A DNA stretch of 64,000 nt from Shinisaurus crocodilurus (GCA_021292165.1 CM037880.1:181991085-182055084); one strand, 5' to 3'; numbered from the stretch's first letter, positions 10,382 through 21,169 are shown. Notes: generated by a model not told the origin, from the letters alone. Numbers and translations: made by a program.

Positions 10382-10740
10382 AGGGATGGGCAACTTCTTC
10401 AGTCTGGGGACCAAACCCATCCAGGCCAAGACAGTCAGGGGACTAACCCCAGCCACCCCCAAAACACACACATCTATGATGTTACCACCTTCTCCACCAC
10501 CCCCAGCAACTTGGCTGGGTCTTAAAATGACATGTGTATGTAAGGTGAAGTTGGCAGACACCCTTCCCAGCACAAACAAAATGTCTTCTCTTTTCATATT
10601 TGGGGTACTTACTGGGTCAGAAGCAGAATGTATTATATGCTGCTTTTTGCCTGGGCGAGGGGGTAGTAAACCTGTGCTTAAAAATATGGAATTCTCTCTT
10701 GGCTCCAACTGAGTAGTCATCCTGCCGCAGCCCAAAAGCA
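10382..10740. repeat. Possible hAT-derived segment
   Basis: CAGGGATGGGCAACTTCTTC resembles the left end of several hAT elements here (CAGGGRTNGGCAAC). I could not locate a matching right end or TSD. The long minus-strand frame 10364-10933 crosses this segment, a CA microsatellite and the next repeat, so it is not a gene. Confidence 0.3.
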
Positions 10741-10845
10741 GATGGCAAGATACTGGCACCAGAGTAGCTCCTTGTCTAGTGGGAGATGCTTTTCTCTGAT
10801 ATTTACAATTGCCCACATTTAGGTTCTGTGGAGAGAAAACTGGAC

Positions 10846-10870
10846 CACACACACACACACACACACACAC
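10846..10870. repeat. (AC)n microsatellite
   Basis: About 12 units. Confidence 0.95.
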
Positions 10871-10881
10871 TGCCACTAAGG

Positions 10882-11309
10882 TGCAGGACTGCATGGACCA
10901 TCCGTGACTTCGGTCAGGACAAAGCAGTTCCACCCCGAGCAGGCGCTCGGCAACCCGCTGTAAGCCTGGGCCACTTACGGTGAGACTCTTTCTAGGAACT
11001 TAGGTCTTTTAAGGTCAATGATGTCTATGCCTGTCTGCAACGCTTCTTTCTAGCTGGATGTGGATTGGAGTTGCAGGCTCCATTAAGTTTTATAAACTCC
11101 CCTGGTTTATGGTGGAGTTCTTATCTGTATGTTTTGTTACGCTCCATTAAATTTGTTATAAACAAATTCCTGTGCTAGTCGATTTCAGCTTTCGTTCAGT
11201 GTCTATGAGAAGCGGATAGACTTAGCCGGGGACCGCTTAAAGTTTTCTCGGTACTGGTTAACCCGTTAACTCCCGAACTCACGCAAAGGACCAGCGGCAG
11301 TCCTTCACA
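10882..11309 (-). repeat. 428-bp TG...CA repeat, possible solo LTR, copy 1
   Basis: On the minus strand it starts TGTGAAGGACTGCCGCTGG and ends GTCCTGCA. A second copy (58710-61104, opposite orientation) shares the same termini and nearly all internal sequence, for example GTTAACGGGTTAACCAGTAC and GAAATCGACTAGCACAGG. A ~430-bp unit with TG...CA ends is LTR-like, but I find no matching TSD, no flanking internal retroviral sequence and no convincing polyadenylation signal. The termini are also imperfect inverted repeats (GTGAAGGAC/GTCCTGCAC), so a DNA transposon is an alternative. Confidence 0.55.
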
Positions 11310-11469
11310 GGTTCATGTAACCTAAACAATCAACAAGACACAGGAAACTGAATCCTAATGCATTTGATTTGTTTGCTTAGATTCTAGAACATCAAAACTC
11401 CTTGAAATTAGTGTGTGGGGGGGTTCATCCAAGTTCTAGTTGGTTTATTGAAAGCTGGTCAACTGTATT

Positions 11470-11477
11470 CTCTAGGA
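11470..11477. repeat. hAT TSD, left copy
   Basis: CTCTAGGA, repeated exactly at 12384-12391. Confidence 0.95.
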
Positions 11478-12383
11478 CAGTGATGGCGAACCTTTTTGAG
11501 CCCGAGTGCCCAAACTGCAACACAAAACCAACTTATTTATTTCAAAGTGCCAACACTGCAATTAAACCTGAATACCGAGGTTTTAGTTTTAGAAAAACAA
11601 CTCATACAGTTGTCCGAACTAATTAACACCTTTTGTCTTAAAAGAAAAACACAATAACAGAGCTTTCAATCATACAAACAGTTTTTTGTTGGAAAAAAAA
11701 TCAACTCAAAAAATTATTATAGTACACATAGCCTGAAGGGAATTCATACAAACTTTTTAAATAATTAGGCACATCATGTATTTTTGGATAAGGGATTCTC
11801 ATATGATTATATGCCAGACTGAAATTGTATGGGGCAAGCTTTACCCCGGGTCCTTTCCCTGCTTCTACAGGTGTCGGATTAGTAAAAGTAAAAGTCAACC
11901 TGTACTAGGATGAGCAAGATAAACAAGAAAACTAAACGTGCTTAACACATTTTAAACACTTTATGTCTTGGACTACAAACACTGCATTAGGTAAAAGTTT
12001 GCATTGGGCATGCTTTTGCACAATTAATGTGATTTTTGCTATTGCATGCATGCTGATAATTTGCCAAACCTTGGCTCATACTCCGTTAGTTTGAGAGCAA
12101 CACATGCAGCACTCAGGTCAACTGTTAGGGCTTTACATCCAAGCCATGCTCTGTGCATCATTCTTCAAAATCTTTTAAATGTGATAACAATGTAGAAAAG
12201 AATTCTGTAACAGGAATTCTAGAATAAAATCATTCTGCTTCACACTGTGAGAAAGAACAAAATCATAAGTGTTTTGCAGAAGGGGACAGTCTTTTCGCAA
12301 TCTGGTGATCAATGGCTCAGGTGCCCACAAAGAGGTCCCTGCGTGCCAGCTGTGGCACCCGTGCCATAGGTTCACCATCACTG
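11478..12383. mobile_element. Non-autonomous hAT transposon, OC1 (OposCharlie1)-like, 906 bp
   Basis: Left end CAGTGATGGCGAACCTTTTT; the complement of the right end is CAGTGATGGTGAACCTATGG followed by CACGGGTGCCACAGCTGG. Flanks are the perfect 8-bp duplication CTCTAGGA. These ends closely resemble OC1, a hAT family known for patchy distribution and horizontal transfer among tetrapods and invertebrates; that assignment is by recollection. The interior is AT-rich with no transposase-like frame, so it depends on a partner element. Perfect TSDs suggest modest age. Confidence 0.85.
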
Positions 12384-12391
12384 CTCTAGGA

Positions 12392-12546
12392 CAGCCTTCC
12401 CCAACCTGGTGCTCTCCAGATGTGTTGGGCTATAAAGCAACTGGGAGTGATGGAGAAGGTGGAGATGTCATAGGTGTGTGGGAAGTGTGTGTCAGAGTTC
12501 TAGTCCAACAAATCTGGAGAGCACCAGTTTTTGGAAAGTTGATGTA
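12392..12546. repeat. Palindromic hAT-type MITE
   Basis: CAGCCTTCCCCAACCTGGTG and CTCCAGATGTGTTGG face CCAACAAATCTGGAGAGCAC and CAGTTTTTGGAAAGTTG. It sits immediately beside the OC1-like element, whose insertion fell at or next to its left end. Confidence 0.6.
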
Positions 12547-12598
12547 AGATTTTAAGACAGATCTGAGACAGTGTCTTGAACTTGACCATCTTCAAATA

Positions 12599-12848
12599 CA
12601 GTCATGCCTTGGATTGAGAGCATAATTCATTCCGGAAATGTGCTTGTAATCCAAAACACTCTTATATCAAAACGAAATCCCCCCCAAAAAAATTTGTACA
12701 GAGATTTTTAATTTAAGCCATACTACAGTATTTGTATTGCAAGACGTCGCTTGTATATCAAGTAAAAAAATAATTAAATAAATATTTAAAAATTTGCTTG
12801 TCTTGCAAAACGCTCTCAAACCAAGTTACCTGCAATCCAAGGTATTGT
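12599..12848 (-). repeat. pogo/Tigger-like MITE, copy 1
   Basis: Begins CAGTCATGCCTTGGATTG after a TA and ends CAATCCAAGGTATT, the terminal inverted repeat. It is nearly identical to 47989-48238 and 56843-57092; the outer right end (ACTG-TA) is altered here. TA target and CAG-starting ends fit the Tc1/mariner-pogo superfamily. No transposase. Confidence 0.8.
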
Positions 12849-12849
12849 G

Positions 12850-13968
12850 GAAGTTTGCTTGATATGAGTTCAAATACAAACTTTCTGATTCTAATGAATC
12901 TCTAGTGAAAATCAAGGGTGAAATTCTGATTCTGCTGAAGTTGATAAAGAATTTAGCTGCTGACCCCATTCAAGCAAGGAATTTTATGCGGAGTGTGTTT
13001 ACTCAATAGGATTAGTCAAAAATGGCATTGAACTTCAGTAGATTTATACCTAAACCCTTTGGCTCTACTTGCCTAAAACCTGTGTGGATTATCTAAGCTT
13101 TTCTGTTCTTTTCCGTGTGATGAAAACTAAATAGCAGTCCTACTGCAGGAAAGTTCTTCACAATATCTTTCTTAGAAGTAACTTCCCCTGACCCCCAGGA
13201 GTGGTAGTGAATTTCACGGCAGGACACAGGAAGACACTGCCACCCAGAATGCAGTGTTTTCACTTATCTTTCATTGAGTTCCCAATTGATGCAACCACAA
13301 AGGTATGATAATGCTTAAAATAGCAGAGGTATAGGACATGCCAGAACAATTCCAAGGGCAGCCAAGTAACAGTAATACAGTTCCGGATGTCGACAGTCAG
13401 ATCTAGGATGCTCCTCTGGAAGGGAGCTGACATTCCTTGCATTACCATGCTCACTTTAACTTTTGTTTGGCTAGTGTAATATTATGCAAGTCAGAATTTT
13501 CAGTGAACTGGAGGGAAATGAGGAACTCAAGATCTCTAAAATGATCCTATAGCAAGAAAAAGATGGTTTGAAATGCTTACATTTGTGTTTCAAAGGCTTC
13601 CAACCTGATCCAGTTTCCTCCAGTTTCCTTCTGCAGTGGAGATGGTGAGAGAGAGTCATCTCTGTCCCCTTCCTGGGAATGGTTTTGGACTTCAGGACAA
13701 GCAGATATATCAGTGTTTGTGCCATTAGAGAAACGCCTGATCCATAGGAACAGACTCTTTGACCTTTTTTTTCTAGATAGATTTGTTCCAGAGCATTATA
13801 ATCTCATCATGATGTTTGCTTAATTAAATTTATTAGGCTGATCAATCAGCCCTGCTTTAGTGACATGCCTGCTTCTGCTGAAGAAAAGGATTCTAATTCA
13901 CATCATATGGTGGCTCAATGTTAAAATAAAAAGTCAACAATCAGCAAATAATGACTGCATGCAGAAGG
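12850..13968. other. Mostly non-repetitive intronic stretch
   Basis: A weak palindromic-MITE-like patch at 12985-13070 (TTTACTCAATAGGATTAG) is the only element hint. Frames at 13260-13454 and 13471-13725 (-) show no domain. Confidence 0.4.
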
Positions 13969-13970
13969 CA

Positions 13971-14317
13971 TCTGAATTATTCCCAACCTTTTTGGACCCA
14001 TGGGCACATTTGGGAATTTGAGAAACTGCTGTGGGCACCACCACAAAATGGCTCAATGGTGGATGTGGTTAGTCACATAATGGCGGTCATGGGGGCCTGA
14101 CTAGTCAAAAGATGTGGAGGGGTGAGAAATAGCAAGGCTAGAGGCTGGGAGGGTGGAAATAGCAAAGCAAAGGGATAGAGGGGAGAGAAAGAGTGAGGCT
14201 AGAGGCTGGGAGTGCAAAGAGAGAAAGGGGAGCAGAAGGGAATGATCTATGCGGAGCGGATGGAAGAAGATTGGGTGGACCAGGAAGCAATTATTTCCAT
14301 TTCCCCCTTCCTCCCAG

Positions 14318-14389
<72 letters not shown>

Positions 14390-14530
14390 ACCTCTTGACT
14401 AGTCAGGCCCCCATGGCAGCCGTTATGTTTCTAGCCACATCCTCCATGGCAGCCATTTTGTAGTGGTGGCCACAGCAGTTTCACAAATTCCCAAATGTGC
14501 CCATGGGTCCAAAAATATTGGGGACCACTG
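13971..14530. mobile_element. Fold-back hAT-like element with ~130-bp inverted arms
   Basis: The left arm (13981-14108: CCCAACCTTTTTGGACCCAT ... GGGGGCCTGACTAGTCAA) is complementary to the right arm (14393-14526: TTGACTAGTCAGGCCCCC ... GGGTCCAAAAATATTGGGGA). The right end GGGGACCACTG is a typical hAT terminus; the left outermost bases are degraded. Between the arms are GA-rich repeats and a TC/CA microsatellite. Arm sequence is shared with 18083-18840, 19755-20095, 36249-36685 and 46081-46791. Confidence 0.7.
14317..14391. repeat. (TC)n(AC)n compound microsatellite
   Basis: TC tract followed directly by a CA tract. It generates artificial 'SLSLSL...HTHTHT' frames. Confidence 0.95.
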
Positions 14531-15980
14531 TTGAGGTGAGGGGAGAGAGAAATAGTGAGGCTAGAGGCTGGGAGCTTTTACCATGAAAGAGCAAAGTATT
14601 CCACATTCATAGAATCAAACAAAGATGTATGACCTAGGAAATACCCAGTGGAAAAACCATATGTCTGCAGCATTTGAGTGGGGTGGGGGGGGTGAAATAT
14701 TGAGAAAAGGACTTGGGAAAAGCAGACAAGAAACATAATTTTTGAATTTGCTTTGGAAGAGGTCTCAAATTTTAGATCTGGGAACTGAAGGTGCATGCAG
14801 ATCCCTGTTATTTATAGCATGACTCTTCAAAAGACCTTTGGGGTTAACCATTCAGATGTCATATTACAATACTTTTTTTGGTCAACTATGAACATCAATG
14901 AAATGAACAATCTTTGTGCAGACATTAGTGCGTGTGGAAAACAGGTGCACTGGCTTCTGTGAGGATGCTGTCGGTACTGTTGTTACTATGTGATAATATT
15001 GTTCTGTTTGTACGTGTGTATGTTCTTGTGTGTTTAATGCACAAATTTCAGAAATAGGGGATGTGGAATCTTATCACTATGCCTCACTTGGGCCAGGCTC
15101 TGCTTATCCTGTTCCTTGCAAACAACAAGGGACTATATACGGATACTGCTGGCTGTTGGGTAGATTGATTATTTTGTTGTCATGCTATGCCTCGGGCCAC
15201 TGGGTGAGTGGAATGAGTTGGATCAAAGAAAGGAATCTTTTAAAATACAGACCTAGTTCATCCTGTCTTTCGCAGTAGTCTTTTTGCAAGCCCCCCCCCA
15301 ACACACACCTTTCCCCAGTCTTACTGAAAGCTGAGTAGCATTAAAATAGCAAAGTAAATAATCAAGATTTGACTGAAATAATATTTTCTCATTTTCATTA
15401 TGTCTGTCACATCTTTGCTTTTTCACTTTTACAATTGGGCCTGTGCCCCTGGCAGCTGATGCAAATCAGAAGGCCCTCAATTGTGACCCATAGAATGCAG
15501 GGGGATATCACCAGTCAGACAAACTACTCAGCTTTCTCTGTGCATCTACTCCAAAAGTGTAAGCAGTAGCTCTCTGGCAAATACATTTGCATAGCCAAAG
15601 CACGGACCTCTGGGATTTTGACACCCCTGAGGTGGCTTCCTGCTTTGCCTCTATGGATTGGACCAGCCCTGCTTTGTGATTTGGTAGCTGGTAGCTCCAT
15701 AGCTGGGCCCTCAGAACAGACCAGCTGAATCAGACTGGTATTTTATTTTGAAAAGTGCCCAGCCAGACGTTTCTGGAAAGCCTACGAAGAAGGAACTGAA
15801 GGCAACCATCCTCCAGGGGATGTATATTCCCAGCATCTGCATATCCTAGCATGGAGGTTCCATTTAACTATCATTGCTAATAGCCACTGATATTGCTAAT
15901 AGCCACAATGAAGTTGTCTAACCCCGTTTAAAGCAGTCTGAGCTAGTGACCATTACTAGCTCCTCAATTGTTGCTCCATG
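14531..15980. other. Non-repetitive intronic stretch
   Basis: No confident repeat. Short frames only (up to 82 codons). Confidence 0.4.
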
Positions 15981-15984
15981 GATG

Positions 15985-16150
15985 GAAGGAGGTTTCATTC
16001 ATGGAAGGAGAGTTCCATTCATGGAGTGAAAACTTTGGATCTGACCCTGTAAGTTCACTGAGTGGGGTGAAATAGTGCTTCCTTTTGTCTCTTCTAAATC
16101 TACAGCTGATCAGTTTAATCTGATGACCCCTAAGATGTGATATTATGAAA
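15985..16150 (-). mobile_element. CR1 LINE 3' region fragment
   Basis: The complement reads GGTCATCAGATTAAACTGAT and AGACAAAAGGAAGCACTA, equivalent to the 'ggtcatcccatgaagctgattggt...agataaaaggaagtacttcttcac' block of the CR1s at 17.5 and 55 kb but more diverged. It probably belongs with 16500-17280, separated by an insertion. Confidence 0.6.
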
Positions 16151-16189
16151 GGAGAAGAAAAGTCCCTCCCCATCAACTCTTTCCGCTGC

Positions 16190-16498
16190 TGGCTCCAGGG
16201 TTGTTGTTGCTTCTCTGGGGGGGGGGGGGAGACACCCTCCATGAGCCCACCCCTTCTCCCTCACTGCCACAGCTGTCAGCTGCTACTGCTCCTCTTCCTC
16301 AGCTTACTTGCCAAGCAGAGACCCAGTGAGAATGCAGGCAGTGGAAGCTACCATTACTCCTTCTCACCATTGTTATTTGTTTGCTTGTTTGTTTGTTTGC
16401 TCGCTCCCTCCCTTGGGGCCAGACAAAGAGGTGGGTGAACAAGCAGGTTGCAATGCGGAAGAGAAGGAGTGGGTCAAGGGGACTGTTGTTAGTGGGGG
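16190..16498. other. Low-complexity insertion between CR1 halves
   Basis: Includes a 13-base G run at about 16217-16229, a CT-rich tract and (GTTT)n at 16378-16400. Overlapping frames are low-complexity. Confidence 0.4.
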
Positions 16499-16499
16499 C

Positions 16500-17280
16500 C
16501 CTGATGAGGTATGGGCCTTCAGCAGGTACCTGACCATCCCGGCCTTTGATGCCAGCCCTGAATCTCTCCATGCCATTCATAATTTTATAAACCTCTACCA
16601 AGTCCCACCCTCATTTGCCATCTTCTTTTTTCTAAACTAAAAGCCCCCAATGTTTTAGTCTTTCCCAACTCTTTCATATTTTTGACTGCTCTTTTCTGTA
16701 TCTTTTCTAGTGCTCTGATGTGCTTTTTCTGATTAGACAGTCAGAACTGTACACATTATTCCAAATTCAGCCACGGTATATATTTGTATAAAGGCATTAT
16801 GATACTGACAGTTTTATTTTTAATCCTTTTTCTAATAATCCCTATCATAGAATTTGCTCTCTTTTTTCCATTGCTACTGAACACTGAGTCGCCCTTTCAG
16901 TGATGTCCATCAGAACTCCAGGATTTCTTTTTTGGGAGGTCACAGCTAATTCAGACCCATCCACTTACATATTAATTTAGGATTCCTCCCTCATGTATGC
17001 CTGTGGCTTACGCTGGCTCAGCTTGTCTGAGTGTGGAAAGCTAAGCAGGGTCAGGCCTGGTTGTTACTTGGATGGGAGACCCCTCCTTTAGTTTCCTGCA
17101 TTGAGCAGGGGGTTGGACTCGATGGCCTTGTAGGCTCCTTCCAACTCTATGATCTATGAAATCTATGAAACATCACTTTGCACTTTCATCTTGCCATTTT
17201 GTTGTCCATTCATTCAGTTTGGAACAGTCTCTCCTGATCTCTTCACAGTCTGCTTCTATATCACATCATTAACATATTCC
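16500..17280 (-). mobile_element. CR1-group LINE fragment (ORF2 C-terminus / 3' region)
   Basis: The plus strand reads ATAATTTTATAAACCTCTAC, CTTTTCTGTATCTTTTCTAG, CAGAACTGTACACATTATTC and GAATTTGCTCTCTTTTTTCC. This is the complement of the conserved CR1 region encoding the last part of ORF2 (compare 54780-54980). Heavily mutated and interrupted at 17002-17168 by a 5S-derived SINE. Confidence 0.75.
17002..17168 (+). mobile_element. 5S rRNA-derived SINE with CR1-like tail, copy 2
   Basis: GTGGCTTACGCTGGCTCAGC, AAGCTAAGCAGGGTCAGGCC, ACTTGGATGGGAGACCC, then TTGGACTCGATGGCCTTGTA and a (GATCTATGAAATCTATGAAA) end. Keeps 5S box A and box C. Inserted in an older CR1 fragment. Confidence 0.88.
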
Positions 17281-17489
17281 TCATCATATGGGCTGCCCGT
17301 ATCATATAGGCACTTTCCATGCTGTCCCCCTCCACTGGGCCGACTGATGCTGGCAGGCGGAAACCCACATTATCTGGGCCCAATCGTAATGATAGTGCAA
17401 GCCTTCATCTGTTGATGCTCCTCTTCAAACACACAGTAAAGTCATGAGAGATCAGAGATCCCAGATTCCAGCCCAAGTGGCATACACAA

Positions 17490-17935
17490 TTATGCATGGT
17501 CTGGAGAAAGTGGATAGGAAGACATTTTTCTCCCTCTCTCATAATACTAGAACCCGGGGTCATCCCATGAAGCTGATTGGTGGAAGATTCAGGACAGATA
17601 AAAGGAAGTATTTCTTCACACACTGCATAGTTAAACTATGGAATTCTCTTCCACAAAGTGTAGTGATGTCTACCGCTTTTGATGACTTTAAAAGGAATTG
17701 GACAAATTCTTGGAGGAGAAGGCTATCAATGGCTACTAGTCCTGATGGCTACATGCTACCTCCAATATCAAAGGCAGTATGCCTATATACACCAGTTTCT
17801 GGGGAACATGGGTGGGAGGGTGCTGTGGCACTCATGTCCTGCTTGTGGGATCCAGTGGGTAACTGGTTGGCCACTATGTGAACAGAATGCTGGACTAGAT
17901 GGACCCTTGGTCTGATCCAGCATGCTATCTCGCTA
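17490..17935 (+). mobile_element. CR1 LINE 3' end
   Basis: TATGCATGGTCTGGAGAAAG through GGACAGATAAAAGGAAGTAT, CTATCAATGGCTACTAGTCC, and the end GGACCCTTGGTCTGATCCAG. Same subfamily as the longer CR1 at 52513-55430. The 145-codon frame over it is the decayed C-terminus and 3' UTR. Confidence 0.85.
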
Positions 17936-18064
17936 ACAGTCACCACCACCACCCATCCCAAGATTTACTGTACCAATTATTTCATCATGTTTTGCTTTAG
18001 AAATAGTCTACTTTTTCCTCTCTTAAAATTTAATTATGCTTGGTCCACATTCATAGTCCATTGA

Positions 18065-18920
18065 GGCTGCAATCTTGTACACCAGGGGTCCCCAATGCAG
18101 TGCCTACAGGCACCATGATGCACCTGTGAAGGGGTCCTGAACATAGCACCCCCCCAATTTTTAATTATTTTTTCCATGTGTTTTTTTTTTTAAACCCTAC
18201 ATGGGTTTGTATGAAATGCATGCAACTTTCTAGCCATTATACATAGGCTTCAACAAAAGTGAACCAAATAACAAAATAAGTACCGGTATCTATTTGAAGT
18301 TGGTGTCTCTGTGCCACATGTTCATATAGTGAAAGTGTTGTGTAACCTCCTTAATCCATTGCATTAGTGAGTGTTTATTCTTTCAATTTTGTAATATCAG
18401 TCTTTTAGCTGTCAAAAGGGTGCAGACAATCCATTTACACTGACCATTTGTTAATTTCCATGAAGCAGGTAAATAATTTAAAAGAGTGTATACATCAGTG
18501 AATATTAAACTATTTCCATACAAAATTTATCTGTGTAATAACCTCCTCCCCAAAACAAGCAACTACTGGGCATTGCCAAAACGTATGTTTCAAAGAAGTA
18601 TTAGCTGTATTACACTGCCATCAATTAACTGAATTAGACAATGCCTTACTAAAGAGACATTGCAGTGTCCAATAGCCACGAAATAAGTTCTTGCTGAATA
18701 AGATGCAGCCTAAGATCCATAGACGTGACAAGTAGGCACCAAAGCTGCAATCCACTGATTAGGCATTTTGTGGTAGTGCCCACAGCAATTTGTCAAATTC
18801 CCAAATGTGCCCACAGGTCCAAGAAGGTTGGGGACCCCTGCTGTATACACTGATCTGGAAGTAAGTTCCCCTGAACTCAATGAGGCTTACTTCCAAATAC
18901 ACATGTGCAGGATTGCACTC
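18065..18920. repeat. Family B palindromic MITE split by a hAT
   Basis: GAGGCTGCAATCTTGTACAC continues after 18848 as ACTGATCTGGAAGTAAGTTC...CAATGAGGCTTACTTCC and GGATTGCACTC-TAA. The two pieces together form one family B element (see 769-859), interrupted by 18083-18840. Confidence 0.65.
18083..18840. mobile_element. Non-autonomous hAT transposon, 758 bp
   Basis: Ends CAGGGGTCCCC and GGGGACCCCTG are perfect 11-bp inverted repeats. The flanks TTGTACAC / CTGTATAC are a diverged 8-bp TSD. The right part carries TTTGTGGTAGTGCCCACAGC and CCCAAATGTGCCCACAGG, shared with other hATs here. AT-rich interior, no transposase. Confidence 0.8.
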
Positions 18921-19730
18921 TAAATATGTGTGTCATTGGCAAAGGCCTAGTGGAAGACACTTTGTAGTATTCCCACTTAATATGTTCCGTAAGTTACAAT
19001 TTGAATAACTTTATAAACAATGGATTCTTTAACAGGGAGTCTGCTTTCTTCTGCCTTAATTGGTATGTAGATATACTGATAAGAAAGGCATCCTACAAGA
19101 TTAATTTTGTTCACATAAGTCACACAATGGCAGTGTTTTGTTGTATAAAAAGAATACCAACCATAGCCTTACATATAGCAATGAGGCTATGACACACTAA
19201 TTCCTATTGTAATATTTGCTGCTGGTATTAATTACAACTGTAGAGAGGATAAGCTGACTTAAATATTCTCTCCCCTCCCCCCCCCTTCCTGCATATAAAT
19301 TCAGCTCTTGGAGAGATGGTGGGGGGAGAAAATGATGTTTGGATGGCTCAACATTTTCCTTTCATTCTCAGCACTTTTGCCTGTAGTTCAACATCAACAT
19401 TTTTTGTTTGATGGAGTATGAAATTGGAAACAGAAAATTGGTCTTGTAAGAAGCCTTTGGTAGAATGGACTCCTGATCATATATCTATGACTTGTCTTCT
19501 AGCAATGTTAGGTTACAGTCACAGAGTGTGATCCTAAGCATTTTCAAATACACTAACTATAACCCAGGCATCACAGAGATGTTAAGTCTAATATACCGGC
19601 TCTATGAAGCCACAGGAAGGGTTAATAGTAAAGCTGTGCTGAACATTCTCTGGAGAATTTTGTTTTTGGCACATTTATAGGAAGGGGAGGTGAAAACGGG
19701 ACAAAAAGGGGTGGTGGATTTACATTTGTA
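18921..19730. other. Non-repetitive AT-rich stretch
   Basis: Only short chance frames; a C-run near 19268. Nothing recognised. Confidence 0.45.
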
Positions 19731-20342
19731 CTTTTTAGCAGTCAGAGACAGTAGCAGCCTTGTCAGCTATGGGCACATTTGGCAATTTGAGAAACTCTCC
19801 TGGGCACCACCACAAAATGGCTGCCATGAGAGGTGTGGCAAAGGACAAGTAACCTGCCCAACATACTGAGTACAAGGCAGAGGTGGGGTCTGAGCTCAAA
19901 CACACTAAATGACTCCTTTGAGCCCACGGTTTTCAGCCCTAACAAAACTATTTCACAGCAATCTCAGTTGCCAGTAAGAAAATGTATTAATTAAAAAAAA
20001 AAAAAAGTGGAGTGGGTAGGACACCTTGGCAGGCACCAAGAAAGGTGTCTGGGGCTCATTGGTGCCCATGAGTACCACGTTTCCGATCCCTGCTTTAAGC
20101 AGGTTTTTTTCTTTCCCCATCGCTTTCCCAGAATGGCAGTGAACCTCTTCCATCATGCAGCATCCTCTTGTGCAGCATCTTTCTTCTGTTGAATTGTGGG
20201 TGGCCCCTGATGGAGAGCAACAACAAAAACTGTTTAAAAGAAAGAAGGGGAACGTTTTAAAAGAAGAAGGGCGATTAACAAATGTAATAAAGAAAGAAAG
20301 AAAGAAAGCTCTGGCTGTGCAAAGGTCTCTGACTGCTAAAAG
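19731..20342. repeat. Candidate TIR element enclosing a hAT fragment
   Basis: CTTTTTAGCAGTCAGAGAC (19731-19749) pairs with GTCTCTGACTGCTAAAAG (20325-20342), and both are flanked by TA. Inside, 19755-20095 is a hAT relative (GGGCACATTTGGCAATTTGA...CACCACAAAATGGCTGCC...GGTGCCCATGAGTACCACG). The outer pair may be a separate transposon's ends or a chance inverted repeat. Confidence 0.45.
19765..20095. mobile_element. hAT fragment (46081-46791 family)
   Basis: Shares GAGTACAAGGCAGAGGTGGG and CCCACGGTTTTCAGCCCTAA with 36249-36685 and 46081-46791. Lacks the clean left terminus; the right end ...CGATCCCTG is degenerate. Confidence 0.65.
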
Positions 20343-21169
20343 TATAGGTGTCCCCACAACCCCACGGAGAAAGTCATCTGAATTTCTCCAAGCCACCTTT
20401 GTAGGCTGAGAATGGACCTAAGATGTGGAGTTACTTACAGACAAGGCTTAGTTAATAGTAAACAAACCCTGATGCAAGCCTTTTCAGAGAGATATCTTCC
20501 CTCAGGAATTATGGGGGCTGCGGTGGGAGGGGGCAGGAAGGTTCTGCGTTTGTAAAGTGTTTGGGCATTGACATCTTAAGTGTTACATCAAGCCGAGACG
20601 TGAAATACAGGCTGAAGGAGATTCCACTGCAAACTAGTGGAGAGACACACTTTTTACTACCTCTTTCCATTCATATCCACCCTTTTCTTTCAGGAAAAGA
20701 TAGGAATTACAAGAAAATCCCCAAGCCAACTAACCTGACACATGTACCAATTATGTAAAAATGATGTTATCCGTGAGATTGGGGATGGGGGCGGAATTAT
20801 TTTGCAATATAAAATATGAGTCGGTGTACCTATATAAATCTTCCCAGGAATCCCTTTGTGCCAATCAATTTGAATGCAGCAATTTACATATTAATACGTT
20901 CTTTTTCAGAAGTACTGACTGATTACAGAAGAAAAAGAAAGAGGATGAAAGGGGAGGAAGTTCTCCCTATTGAAATGCAAATAACATACACAAACACATT
21001 GCAAGGAGTTTGATGGGGTGACTAGGCTGGCAAATAAGGTTTCATTGCATAACCGCTGTTTCCAGAATGTATACATTACAACTGCCTCTGTTTTATATAT
21101 TGCATTCTCTGTTGGGAAATGTCAGATTGGAAGAAACAGTTCTATACTTTTGTGCTTTCTAGTAAAGTG

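Noticed and set aside
10364..10933. 189-codon minus-strand frame
   Set aside because: Crosses a putative hAT segment, a CA microsatellite and the edge of the 428-bp repeat; no domain.
19953..20396. 147-codon minus-strand frame
   Set aside because: Spans hAT remnant and GAAA-repeat sequence; Phe/Ser-rich with no domain.
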